Part shown: positions 24,848-33,438 of the stretch, piece by piece
Layout of the letters: the number at the start of each line of letters is the position of its first letter
How positions within the stretch are numbered: position 1 is the first letter of the stretch
Assembly (NCBI RefSeq): GCF_000621145.1
Contig: NZ_JHZB01000024.1
Location: 1 to 59,688 of the forward strand
Source: Desulfobulbus elongatus DSM 2908
Lineage (GTDB): Bacteria; Desulfobacterota; Desulfobulbia; Desulfobulbales; Desulfobulbaceae
Direction: 5' to 3'
Length of the DNA stretch: 59,688 nucleotides
Made by a program: the position numbers and the translations under genes
The notes under the pieces: model-generated
The model's database searches: none
Told to the model about the DNA's origin: nothing
What the model saw: only the letters and a program-made list of their open reading frames with translations

Positions 24848-26461
24848 ATGGACGATATGAAGACCAAGAGCAAGAACGGGCCGTCGTGTTCCCGGCGGTT
24901 TTTTCTCAAAGGGCTGGGCGCGGCCGGTATGGCCGGCGCCCTGACGACGCTGTCGGGCTGCAAGGACGCGGGCAAGCCCTCCGGCGGGGAAGGGTGGACC
25001 CCGCAGCAGTACAACGCCCCCGGTTCCTGGCCGGTGCAGGTGCGCGGCCGGGTTCCCATCGACCCGCACAACCCCTCGATCGTCCGGGACGACCGCAAGT
25101 GCATCCTCTGCGGCCAGTGCACCGAGGCCTGCAAACATGTTCAGAGCGTGGAAGGCTTCTACGGCCTGCCGATCAAGAACGACATCACCTGCATCAACTG
25201 CGGCCAGTGCGCCCTGTGGTGTCCCACCGGCGCCATCAGCGAGCGCGACGACATCGCCAAGGTCCTGCGGGTGATCGGCGATACCAGGCTGCATGTGATC
25301 GTCCAGACCGCGCCGGCCACCCGTATCGCCATCGGCGAGGAATTCGGCATGCCCGCCGGTTCCATCGTCGAGGGCAAGATGGTGGCGGCCCTCAAGCTGC
25401 TGGGATTCGACCGGGTGTTCGACACCAATTTCAGTGCAGACCTCACCATCATGGAGGAGGGCACCGAACTGGTCAACCGGATCAGGGCGGCTGCCGGCGG
25501 GCACGGCGAAAGCGGCCACGGTCACGCTCCGACCGCCCTGCCGCAGTTTTCCTCCTGCTCGCCGGGGTGGGTCAAATTCTGCGAGTATTTCTATCCGGAC
25601 CTGTTGGAAAACATGTCCACCTGCAAATCACCGCAGCAGATGCTCGGGGCGGTGGCCAAAACGTATTATGCCAAAAAGAAGGGGATCGATCCCAGGCAGA
25701 TCGTCAGCGTGGCGATCATGCCCTGTACCGCCAAGAAATTCGAGGCATCGCGCAGCGAGATGAACAGTGCCGGGGTGATGGCCGGCGACCCCGGAATGCG
25801 GGACGTCGACTTTGTGCTCACCACCCGGGAACTGGCCCGGATGATCAAGGGCAAGGGGATAGACTTCGTCAAGCTCGATCCCCAGCCCTACGATTCGCTC
25901 ATGGGCGAGGGGACCGGCGCCGCGGTGATCTTCGCCGCTTCCGGCGGGGTCATGGAAGCGGCCATACGGTCCGGCTACTTCCTGCTGACCGGAGAGAATC
26001 CGCCCGAGTCCCTGTACAATCTCAGCGCCGTGCGCGGTCTCCAGGGCGTCAAGGAGGCGTCGCTCACGGTGCCCGGATTCGGCGAACTCCGGGTCGCGGT
26101 CTCCCAGGGCCTGGCCAACGCCCGCCAACTGCTCGACCAGATTCGGGCCGACAAGCAGGCCGGCCGGTCGCCGCGCTACCATTTCATCGAATTCATGGCC
26201 TGTCCCGGCGGCTGCCTCAGCGGCGGCGGCCAGCCCAAAACGTCGGTGCCGCCCAGCGATTGGGTCCGCAAGGAACGATTGCACTCCATCTACACCATTG
26301 ACGCCAAACTCGCCAAGAAGCGGCTGAGCCACGAGAACAAGGAGGTGGCGGATCTCTACGCCGATTATCTGGGCAAGCCCAACGGCGATATGGCGCACCG
26401 TCTGCTGCACACCACCTACACCGATCGTAGCGGCCAACTGACCGCAAAAAACAAAGCGTAA
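24848..26461 (+). CDS. Tat-exported lipoprotein-type [FeFe] hydrogenase (second HydA)
   Basis: A 537-residue single-chain [FeFe] hydrogenase. The N-terminus has a twin-arginine motif (CSRRFFLKG, residues 14-22), a hydrophobic stretch and a lipobox LSGC (C38), so it should be folded in the cytoplasm, exported by Tat and lipid-anchored. Two [4Fe-4S] motifs follow (C85-C95, C115-C125). In the H-cluster domain the first motif reads FSSCSPGWVKF: the relay Cys237 is kept but the position of the cluster-ligand Cys is Ser238 (TCG at 25559-25561). The other ligands are normal (MPC, C293; MACPGGC, C452 and C456). A Gly/His-rich insert precedes the first motif. ATG 24848 is used; ATG 24857 fits the AAGG better and also keeps the Tat motif. 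It heads an operon with a ferredoxin subunit and an NrfD protein. Confidence 0.92.
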   Translation: MDDMKTKSKNGPSCSRRFFLKGLGAAGMAGALTTLSGCKDAGKPSGGEGWTPQQYNAPGSWPVQVRGRVPIDPHNPSIVRDDRKCILCGQCTEACKHVQSVEGFYGLPIKNDITCINCGQCALWCPTGAISERDDIAKVLRVIGDTRLHVIVQTAPATRIAIGEEFGMPAGSIVEGKMVAALKLLGFDRVFDTNFSADLTIMEEGTELVNRIRAAAGGHGESGHGHAPTALPQFSSCSPGWVKFCEYFYPDLLENMSTCKSPQQMLGAVAKTYYAKKKGIDPRQIVSVAIMPCTAKKFEASRSEMNSAGVMAGDPGMRDVDFVLTTRELARMIKGKGIDFVKLDPQPYDSLMGEGTGAAVIFAASGGVMEAAIRSGYFLLTGENPPESLYNLSAVRGLQGVKEASLTVPGFGELRVAVSQGLANARQLLDQIRADKQAGRSPRYHFIEFMACPGGCLSGGGQPKTSVPPSDWVRKERLHSIYTIDAKLAKKRLSHENKEVADLYADYLGKPNGDMAHRLLHTTYTDRSGQLTAKNKA

Positions 26462-26483
26462 GCCGGATCGCGAGGAGACGAAT

Positions 26484-27284
26484 ATGTCCAAGGGAGTGCT
26501 GGTCGACATGACCAAATGCTTCGGCTGCGGGGCCTGCACCGTGGCCTGCAAGCTGTGGAACGAAAAAAAATACGATGAAGTCAACAAACCCACCGTGGGC
26601 GAGGCCGCCCAACTGGTGGACATCAACTGGACCGTGGTCAGCAAGCACGACGTCACCGACGGAAACGGCGACGCGGCCTGGCGTTTTGCCAAGAAGCAGT
26701 GCCTGCACTGCGTCGATCCGGCCTGCGCCTCCTCCTGCCTGGTCGGGGCGCTGCGCCGGACCCCGGAAGGCCCCGTGGTCTATCATCCCGATCTCTGCGT
26801 CGGCTGCCGTTACTGCATGGTGGCCTGCCCGTTCAACATCCCCAAGTACGAATGGGACAAGAGCTTTCCCAAGGTTTCCAAGTGCCAGATGTGCTTCACC
26901 CGGGTGGTCGCGGGCGAGCAGCCCGCCTGTATCGCGGTCTGCCCGAACCAGGTGATGCAGTTCGGCGACCGCGATGCCCTGGTCCGGGAAGCCCATCGGC
27001 GGATAGCCGACAACGGCCAGCTGTATGTCAACCATGTCTTTGGCGAAACCGAGGTCGGCGGCACGGCCTGGCTGTACCTTTCGGACCAGCCGTTCGACAG
27101 GCTCGGTTTCAAAACCTCGGTGCCGCAGGAATCACTGCCGGCCTACACCTGGCAGATCCTGAGCAAGCTGCCGGCCATTCTGCTCGGCTGGACCGCGATT
27201 CTCTCCGGCATCTATTTCATCAACAAGCGCCGCAACGCCGCGGCTGAGGGCAAACAGGACACCACGGGAGGGCCGCAGGCATGA
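26484..27284 (+). CDS. HybA/DmsB-type ferredoxin subunit with C-terminal membrane anchor
   Basis: A 266-residue electron-transfer protein with four [4Fe-4S] motifs of the DmsB/HybA type: CFGCGACTVAC, CLHCVDPACASSC, CVGCRYCMVACP and CQMCF with CIAVCP. The C-terminus has one hydrophobic helix (about 220-245; LPAILLGWTAILSGIYFIN) that should anchor it in the membrane. Unlike HybA it has no Tat signal of its own. If it works in the periplasm it probably rides out with the Tat-tagged hydrogenase. GAGGAG lies before the ATG. It overlaps the NrfD gene by 4 bp and would pass electrons between the hydrogenase and the membrane subunit. Confidence 0.9.
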   Translation: MSKGVLVDMTKCFGCGACTVACKLWNEKKYDEVNKPTVGEAAQLVDINWTVVSKHDVTDGNGDAAWRFAKKQCLHCVDPACASSCLVGALRRTPEGPVVYHPDLCVGCRYCMVACPFNIPKYEWDKSFPKVSKCQMCFTRVVAGEQPACIAVCPNQVMQFGDRDALVREAHRRIADNGQLYVNHVFGETEVGGTAWLYLSDQPFDRLGFKTSVPQESLPAYTWQILSKLPAILLGWTAILSGIYFINKRRNAAAEGKQDTTGGPQA

Positions 27285-28438
27285 CAATCAACGGTACTCG
27301 AATCACTTTCCGCATGACCCCGTTCCGGCTGGTTTTGATCGGTTTTTCCGTGATCTTCCTCGGTATCGTCGCCTATCGCCTGGTGAACGGGCTGCAGATG
27401 ACCAATCTCACCGACGCCTGGCCCTGGGGGCTGTGGATCTTCATCGACGTCAAGCTGGGCGTGGCCCTGGCCGCCGGCGGCTTCACTACCGCCGGCATCT
27501 ACTACGTGCTCGGCGTGAAAAAGGTCAAGTCCGTGGTCAAGCCCGCCATCCTCACCGCCTGGCTGGGGTACTGCCTGGTCGGCTTCGGCCTGCTCATGGA
27601 TCTCGGCCGCTGGTACGGCTGGTGGCATCCCATCTTCAGTTGGGGCGAGCATTCGGTGATGTTCGAGCTGTACATGTGCGTGCTGCTCTACACCATCGTG
27701 CTCACCTGCGAATTCGCGCCGGTGCTGTTCAAGGGGCTGGGCATGCAAAAGATTTCCTCTTTCTTCACCCGCCTGACCGCACCGCTGGTCATCGGCGGCA
27801 TCGCCCTGTCGACCATGCACCAGAGTTCGCTCGGCTCGATGTACGTGCTGACCCTGGGCAAGCTCAACGAGCTGTGGTGGACCATGCTCCTGCCGATCCT
27901 CTACTACTCTTCCGCGGTGGCCGTCGGCCCTGCGATGGTGACCTGCGAGACCGCCCTGGCCGGCCGCTTCTTCCGCCACGACTGGGATGCCCCGGCCATG
28001 ACCTTCCTCGCCAAATGGTCGGGCTACGTGATGACCTTCTACGCGGTCCTCCGGATCGCGGATCTGACGATCCGGGGACAGCTGTCCGCCCTGTTCGCCC
28101 TGGACACGGTCAGCCTGATGTGCCTGCTGGAACTGGTGGTCGGCTGTCTCCTGCCGTTGTTCTTCTTCTGGAGCTGCAAGCTGCGCGGCAGGGAGATGAC
28201 CAAGACCATGATCGTGCGCAACGCCGTGCTCATGGTGCTGGGGGTGGCGCTGAACCGGGGCAACGTGGTCTTCACCGGCATGGCCGAGGCGGCCGGTACC
28301 GGTTATTTCCCCTCGATGGCCGAGTTGTTCCTGAGTCTGGGGCTGATTTCGGCAGGCATCCTGCTCTACCTCTTCATCGTGGAAAATTTCGATGTTTTCC
28401 CGGCCCACGACCGGCAGGCCGCGACAAGCGCGTCCTAG
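27281..28438 (+). CDS. NrfD/HybB-type integral membrane subunit
   Basis: A 385-residue polytopic membrane protein of the NrfD/PsrC/HybB family, with about nine or ten hydrophobic segments spread along its length (for example LVLIGFSVIFLGIVAYRLV near the start and LFLSLGLISAGILLYLFIV near the end). Family members bind quinone and couple it to a periplasmic ferredoxin subunit without haem. This suggests the hydrogenase feeds electrons from H2 into the menaquinone pool or the reverse. The start overlaps the ferredoxin gene. Confidence 0.9.
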   Translation: MTINGTRITFRMTPFRLVLIGFSVIFLGIVAYRLVNGLQMTNLTDAWPWGLWIFIDVKLGVALAAGGFTTAGIYYVLGVKKVKSVVKPAILTAWLGYCLVGFGLLMDLGRWYGWWHPIFSWGEHSVMFELYMCVLLYTIVLTCEFAPVLFKGLGMQKISSFFTRLTAPLVIGGIALSTMHQSSLGSMYVLTLGKLNELWWTMLLPILYYSSAVAVGPAMVTCETALAGRFFRHDWDAPAMTFLAKWSGYVMTFYAVLRIADLTIRGQLSALFALDTVSLMCLLELVVGCLLPLFFFWSCKLRGREMTKTMIVRNAVLMVLGVALNRGNVVFTGMAEAAGTGYFPSMAELFLSLGLISAGILLYLFIVENFDVFPAHDRQAATSAS

Positions 28439-28525
28439 AAGCGGGGCCGAGCCCCCGGGTACGCTTCGTGTCCCGGCCTCTTGTCGGCAGGGGGTTCCGG
28501 GCCTATTGTTTGCAGATGTTTTTAA

Positions 28526-28554
28526 CGGCAGGCGGTCGACATGGCCGCCTGCCG
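28526..28554 (+). promoter_or_regulatory. Hairpin immediately upstream of the hydG ribosome-binding site
   Basis: A perfect 10-bp stem (CGGCAGGCGG at 28526-28535 with CCGCCTGCCG at 28545-28554) and a 9-base loop end 6 bases before the GGGAGG of hydG. No T-run follows, so it is not a classic terminator. It may act as an mRNA processing or stability element that sets HydG level apart from the structural genes. Confidence 0.55.
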
Positions 28555-28572
28555 GTCAGCGGGAGGTCCACC

Positions 28573-30006
28573 ATGTCGAAAATCACCTTGAATACAACCG
28601 AATTCATCCGACCGACGGCAATCGATGCCATCCTCTCCCAGGCGGCCGCCACACCGGACAGAGCCATCGATGCCATTCTCGACAAGGCATCCCGCTTTGC
28701 CGGTCTGAGCCACCTCGAGGTGGCCAGTCTGCTCAAGATGGACAACAGGCACCTGCCCCGGCTGTTCCGGGTGGCCCGGACCATCAAGGAGGCCATATAC
28801 GGCAACCGCATCGTCATGTTTGCGCCGCTCTATGTCAGCGATTACTGCGTCAATCGCTGCGCCTACTGCGCCTACAACGACTGCCACGGTTTCCGGCGCC
28901 GTAAGTTGACCCAGGACGAGGTCCGCGACGAGATCATCGAGATCGTGTCCATGGGCCATAAGCGGATTGCGCTCGAGGCCGGCGAGGACGATGTCAACTG
29001 CCCCATCGACTATATCCTCGACTGCCTGCGCACCATCTACCGGACCCAGGCGGACCTGTCCGGCGAAATCCGGCGGGTCAACGTCAACATTGCCGCGACC
29101 ACGGTGGAAAATTACCGCAAGCTCAAGGAGGTGGGGATCGGAACCTATATCCTTTTCCAGGAAACCTACCACCAGCCGACCTACGAGAAGTTTCACCTGG
29201 CCGGCCCCAAACGGGACTACTGGTATCACACCACCGCGTTTGACCGGGCCATGAGTGCCGGCATCGACGATGTCGGCGCAGGGGTGCTCTTCGGCCTGCA
29301 CGACCCGCTGTTCGAGGCCCTGGCCATGGTGATTCACAACGAGCATCTCGAGCAGACCTACGGCGTCGGCTTTCACACCATTTCGGTGCCGCGAATCCGC
29401 CCGGCGGAAGGAGTGGACCTGAGCACGGTCTACCCCAACATCCCCGACGATGCGACCTTCAGGAAAATCGTCGCCGTGCTTCGCCTGGCCGTGCCCTACA
29501 CCGGTATCATCATCTCCACCCGCGAGAGCGCCGCCATGCGCAAAGACCTGCTCGACTGCGGCGTCACCCAGATGAGCGCCTGCAGCGCCGTCGGGGTCGG
29601 TGGCTACATGGCGGAAAAGCGCCGCCGTGAAACCGGCGAGACGGACCCGAACCTGACCGCCCAGTTTGCCAAGAACGACGAGCGTTCGGCCGATGAAATC
29701 ATCGCCTGGCTCATGTCTGAGGGGCTGGTTCCCTCCTGGTGCACGGCCTGCTACCGTTCCGGCCGCACCGGTGATCGCTTCATGGCCCTGGCCAAAAGCG
29801 GCCAGATCAAAAACGTCTGCCACCCCAACGCCCTGATGACCCTCTCGGAGTACCTGGAGGATTACGCCTCGCCCGCGGTCAAGGAGGTCGGGTATGCCCT
29901 CGTGGACCGGGAACTGGACAAGGTGCCCAAGGCGGAACACCGCGAAAAGGCCCGGCGCAACGTCAATGCCATCCGGAGCGGCAAAACCCGGGATGTGTAT
30001 TTCTAA
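28573..30006 (+). CDS. hydG: [FeFe] hydrogenase maturase HydG (tyrosine lyase)
   Basis: HydG is a radical-SAM enzyme that splits tyrosine to give the CO and CN ligands of the H-cluster as an iron-cysteine synthon. The 477-residue length is standard. The radical-SAM cluster is CVNRCAYCAYNDC (about residue 92 onward). The C-terminal domain carries the second [4Fe-4S] site, seen as WCTACYRSGRTGDRFM and VCHPNALMTLSEYLEDYA. ATG 28573 is preceded by GGGAGG. It is placed with the exported hydrogenase rather than with hydE and hydF, so all maturases become available only if both operons are on. Confidence 0.95.
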   Translation: MSKITLNTTEFIRPTAIDAILSQAAATPDRAIDAILDKASRFAGLSHLEVASLLKMDNRHLPRLFRVARTIKEAIYGNRIVMFAPLYVSDYCVNRCAYCAYNDCHGFRRRKLTQDEVRDEIIEIVSMGHKRIALEAGEDDVNCPIDYILDCLRTIYRTQADLSGEIRRVNVNIAATTVENYRKLKEVGIGTYILFQETYHQPTYEKFHLAGPKRDYWYHTTAFDRAMSAGIDDVGAGVLFGLHDPLFEALAMVIHNEHLEQTYGVGFHTISVPRIRPAEGVDLSTVYPNIPDDATFRKIVAVLRLAVPYTGIIISTRESAAMRKDLLDCGVTQMSACSAVGVGGYMAEKRRRETGETDPNLTAQFAKNDERSADEIIAWLMSEGLVPSWCTACYRSGRTGDRFMALAKSGQIKNVCHPNALMTLSEYLEDYASPAVKEVGYALVDRELDKVPKAEHREKARRNVNAIRSGKTRDVYF

Positions 30007-30033
30007 GCATGCGTCCGCCCCACGGACGTATGC
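30007..30033 (+). terminator. Hairpin after hydG, possible terminator
   Basis: GCATGCGTCCG (30007-30017) pairs with CGGACGTATGC (30023-30033) with one G-T pair and a 5-base loop, starting right after the stop codon. The downstream TGGTTGTTTCC is only weakly T-rich. The spacer to 30203 shows nothing else. Confidence 0.5.
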
Positions 30034-30203
30034 CTGATGGTTGTTTCCGACCGTTCTCCTGCGCCGGCGGATGTGTCGCGGCCGGTGCCGCCATGCGGGA
30101 AAACAGATGGAGCCCGCCCCGCCCGCAGGGGAACGGAAGCCGCGCCGACCGCCCCGGACATCCTCTGGCGGTTCGTCGACAGAGTGTTAGAAGCGGACAT
30201 AGA

Positions 30204-30767
30204 TCACGCGGCCCTCTTTCCGGATGACTGTCCCCTGAGGCGGGCTTTTTCACTCGCCTCCTCCTGTTTCAGTTTGGCGAGGAAGCCTTTCATGTCGGCC
30301 AGGTCCTTTTCCATTTCCCGCATCCTGTTTTCCAGATCGTTGGCCCTGGCCTTGGTTTCCACGGCATCGGCAAAGGCCATGAGATTGGCGCTGATCGCCC
30401 TGATGTACACCGCGTCGTCGGCCGCATAGATTTTTGCGAGCAGTTCCATGCTCCGCGCTATGCCAAGCGGATCGAGGACGGTTGCCGTGCGTGCTGACGC
30501 CACGGCGGGCATCACCCCCACGCCGCTCCCTTCCTCCTCTTCTTCCTCCCCCCAGAGCAGATAATTCATTGACCGGCCGGTCGACCTCGATACAGCTGCT
30601 ATGTATTCGAGCGAGGGCTTCTGCTGGGTGCCCCCATGGATATTTGCCACGACGTTCCGCGAGACCCCGACTTTCTCAGCCCATTTTGATGGCTTCAACC
30701 CCTTCATTTCACATTCGATTCGTTCCCTCACTCGAGAGAAGTCGATACCAAGGTCTATTCTTGTCAC
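30204..30767 (-). CDS. Phage-type XRE/CI-like repressor
   Basis: A 187-residue DNA-binding protein. The N-terminal helix-turn-helix (KPSKWAEKVGVSRNVVANIHGGTQQKPSLEYIAAVSRSTGRSMNYLLWGE, described here by its key parts KVGVSRNVV and QKPSLEYI) resembles CI-type repressors of deltaproteobacterial prophages. A run of six glutamates follows. The C-terminal third is a charged coiled coil (ENRMREMEKDLADMKGFLAKL) suited to oligomerisation. It lacks a LexA-type peptidase domain. Translation probably starts at GTG. It faces away from a Ner-like gene across a 523-bp spacer, an arrangement seen at the regulatory end of Mu-like phages. Confidence 0.75.
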   Translation of the reverse strand: MTRIDLGIDFSRVRERIECEMKGLKPSKWAEKVGVSRNVVANIHGGTQQKPSLEYIAAVSRSTGRSMNYLLWGEEEEEEGSGVGVMPAVASARTATVLDPLGIARSMELLAKIYAADDAVYIRAISANLMAFADAVETKARANDLENRMREMEKDLADMKGFLAKLKQEEASEKARLRGQSSGKRAA

Positions 30768-31290
30768 GGCAACTTAATTTTTCCTTGCAAATAATTCATG
30801 GCAGATGTATCAAATGGCTATCAAAACTGAAAATTTAGCCGGAGCAGGGTGAAAAAGGACTGCATTGTGGCAGTTGGCAACTGCTCGGCAGGTTACCGTC
30901 AATCCCTGTCCGATGGGCGTATCCGCACCAATGTCGCCCCTGTTTCCGTCTTTTGAAAAGCGCCGGACACAAGGAGGATGTTCCTCGCATCAAACGGCTC
31001 GTCTTTTTCAGCATGCAGGCGAGCGAGTCCTGTTTTTCCGCAATGTGAGCAACACGGACAAGAAGAGGCGCCCCCTTCCAACGCATGGTTCCGCCCCCGT
31101 CGCCCGTGGCGCGGAACGTGTGACCAAGTCGTCCCCGCCGAGGAGTCGAACGATATGCTCGATGGCTGAACCGACGGCAACGAGCACCGGGTTGGGGGCC
31201 GTCACCAGGACCACGGCGACGGGATGGTCGACACTCTCTCCCTGACCGCATTTCCAACTGTTTTGATTGCATCAGTAAAGGGCGATTTCC
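30768..31290. other. Spacer between divergent phage-type regulators
   Basis: No supported gene. The part next to 30768-30835 is AT-rich and probably holds the promoter of the minus-strand repressor. The rest is GC-rich, without repeats or motifs that I can identify. Confidence 0.5.
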
Positions 31291-31605
31291 ATGAACGACC
31301 TGCAACACCTTTTCAAGCTGCGCGGTGTCCTCATGCGCGAACTTGCGGAGCAACTCGGCTGCAACATGCACTCGGTACAGAAGACCGTCAAGGGAACGAG
31401 GGAAAACCGGCATATACGCGAAGGCATCGCCGGATATCTCGGTCTTCGGGTTGACGAGTGTTTCGGGCCGGCTTCACGCAGCCCCCTGCGGCGACTGATC
31501 AAGCAGGAGATTGTACGGAAGCGCAAGGAGTACGAGCAGGCCCTGAAAAGAAAAGCCCTTGGAGAACCTACCCTATCATCGGGGCAACAGACCGTCAACG
31601 TCTAG
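31291..31605 (+). CDS. Small Ner/XRE-like helix-turn-helix protein
   Basis: A 104-residue protein with an N-terminal helix-turn-helix (MRELAEQLGCNMHSVQKTVKG, about residues 15-35) and a short basic tail rich in Arg and Lys (LIKQEIVRKRKEYEQALKRK). The compact size and the motif are similar to Ner-type phage regulators, though I recognise it only at the level of fold. It diverges from the CI-like gene. No integrase, transposase or structural phage gene follows, so it looks like a stranded remnant or a domesticated regulator. Confidence 0.6.
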   Translation: MNDLQHLFKLRGVLMRELAEQLGCNMHSVQKTVKGTRENRHIREGIAGYLGLRVDECFGPASRSPLRRLIKQEIVRKRKEYEQALKRKALGEPTLSSGQQTVNV

Positions 31606-31990
31606 CCCTGGAAAAAGAATAGACAAAACAGGCGGACACCCAACGGGATCGACGTCGGTGGCACGCGGAACGCCGCAGATTGGCCGGTACTTCACACCGC
31701 CGGAGGGGGTGTCATGGCGAAGGGCACGTCGGCGGCGATGATCGGCGGACAGCCGCCGAGTTACAGTCATGACGGGGATTGCCGGAACAGGACCCGGCGG
31801 AAGATGATCGCGGCGATGGGTTCGCACGAGGCCAGGGCGGGCGGCTGGGGGGCGATTGCCGCACAGCGGATGGCGGAAAAGCCGGGAATCGGTCGATCCC
31901 GATCAGCCGGGCAGAGGTGCGGCACCAGATAGGGTGATGGCTTGACGGTCACGGTCGCCCGTGTCGGCGAGAAATGGCAAGCGGCGGGAG
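31606..31990. other. Spacer with no recognised feature
   Basis: About 385 bp follow the small regulator and precede the stop of the minus-strand chemotaxis gene. Frames here are short and show no family sequence. I saw no terminator or repeat. It may be decayed DNA from the same mobile element as the regulators. Confidence 0.5.
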
Positions 31991-33409
31991 TTAAATGGTG
32001 AGCAGATCCTCGAAGTTGATGTCCGCGCCGAGGACGCCGACCCATGTGCCGTCCCGGTACACCGGCACCGAGATGGTGAGGCAGAAGGTGTTGGTGGCGT
32101 CCGATTTGTAGATGTCCGAGATATAGGACGTCCCCGTGTCCCGCACCTTGCGGAACCAATCCTTGCGGCTCCAGTTTTTTCCCCTGGAACCCTGATCGCA
32201 GGCGGCGGCCGTGCCCCGGCGCTGGACGTTGCTTGAAATCTGCACGCCGGCGGCGTCGGTCAGGTACATCAGTTCGAGGTACGACAGGCGCTGCAGATGG
32301 CGCTGCAGGGCCTGATCGGTGCGACCGCCGGGGGCGCGGATATCCGCATCCTCGGCCGCGGCGATCACGGCGGCCTCGGCCTTGCGGTACTGGGGCAGAA
32401 TGAAGAGGCCGGTGGCCAACAGTTGCTGTTCGGTGAGGGTTTTGACCTTTTCCGCCAGTTCCGCCAGCTTGCCGCTGTCGCTTTCCCCCTCCCTGCCGAT
32501 GGCGGTGATCCGCGCCAGATCGTCGGCGAACAGGGCCACCGCCTGTTTCTGGTCCGCCACTGCGCTGATCACCGATTCCAATTGATGGTGGAACCGCCGG
32601 TGTTCCCGGCTGACCTGCTGCAGGGCGGCCGAGGCGTCGCGGTTGCCCTGCACGCTCGAGGCGACGCCATCCTGCACCCGTGCCACCGCGCCGACGGTTT
32701 CCCCGATCAGCTCGCTGATCGCCAGCAGCGAATCCTTGACCTCCTGGGCCGCCCTGGAGGTCTCCTGGGAAAGCTGCCGGATTTCGTGGGCGATGACCCC
32801 GAAGCCGGCGCCGTGCGCCCCGGCCCGTGCCGCCTCGATGAAGGCGTTGAGGGAAAGCAGGCCGGTGTGGTCGGCGATGTCGGAAATGGTTTCGATGATC
32901 GAACCGATGGAACGCGACTGCCGGTCCAACTGGGCGATGGCCTCGGTCAGCCGGTCGACGTCCTGCTCCATGGTATGCATCCGCTCCAGGGCCTGATCGG
33001 TGAGAGTGCCGCTCCGGCCGATCTCGTCGACGATCAGGGCCGATTGGTCCAGGGCGTGATTGGCGCTGTCGGCGGAGGCGCCGATGCCCTCGGCCAGCCG
33101 GCGGCAGGTGCCTTCGATCTGTTCGGCCCTGCGGGAGAGCGCTTCCGAGGAATGCTTGACCTTGCCGGCAATGGCATGGGTCAGCGGGGCTACGGTCGCT
33201 GTTTCGATGTTGCGGCGGGTGAGGTCGAGCACGAAGGACCGAAGCCGGCCGAACATCCGGTCGAGCGCGTCGGCCAGCAGATTGGCCGGCCCGGTTCCCG
33301 GCAGGGTGAAGGAGCGGGCCAGATCCCAACGGCCGGCCAGATCGTCGGCGATGGCGCGGGCGCATTCCGCCCGCCGTTTTTTTTCAGCAGTACGCAGGAT
33401 ATTGAACAT
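31991..33409 (-). CDS. Soluble methyl-accepting chemotaxis-like protein with C-terminal Cache-like sensor
   Basis: A 472-residue protein with no membrane segment. The middle region carries an MCP signalling domain including the hairpin tip (ISDIADHTGLLSLNAFIEAARAGAHGAGFGVIAHEIRQLSQE). The C-terminal 150 residues look like a Cache/PDC-type sensor (ELMYLTDAAGVQISSNV, VRDTGTSYISDIYKS, SVPVYRDGTWVGVLGADINFEDLL). In most receptors the sensor is N-terminal and outside the membrane; here the order is reversed and the sensor would be cytoplasmic. The ATG at 33409 follows 29 bp after the GGDEF-EAL gene upstream on the same strand, so the two probably form an operon. Confidence 0.8.
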   Translation of the reverse strand: MFNILRTAEKKRRAECARAIADDLAGRWDLARSFTLPGTGPANLLADALDRMFGRLRSFVLDLTRRNIETATVAPLTHAIAGKVKHSSEALSRRAEQIEGTCRRLAEGIGASADSANHALDQSALIVDEIGRSGTLTDQALERMHTMEQDVDRLTEAIAQLDRQSRSIGSIIETISDIADHTGLLSLNAFIEAARAGAHGAGFGVIAHEIRQLSQETSRAAQEVKDSLLAISELIGETVGAVARVQDGVASSVQGNRDASAALQQVSREHRRFHHQLESVISAVADQKQAVALFADDLARITAIGREGESDSGKLAELAEKVKTLTEQQLLATGLFILPQYRKAEAAVIAAAEDADIRAPGGRTDQALQRHLQRLSYLELMYLTDAAGVQISSNVQRRGTAAACDQGSRGKNWSRKDWFRKVRDTGTSYISDIYKSDATNTFCLTISVPVYRDGTWVGVLGADINFEDLLTI

Positions 33410-33438
33410 GGGATGGGTGTTCCGGGATGGGACGAGTG

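Noticed and set aside
30768-31990. Additional phage genes around the two regulators
   Set aside because: Frames in both spacers are short, overlap in several directions and match no phage protein that I recognise.
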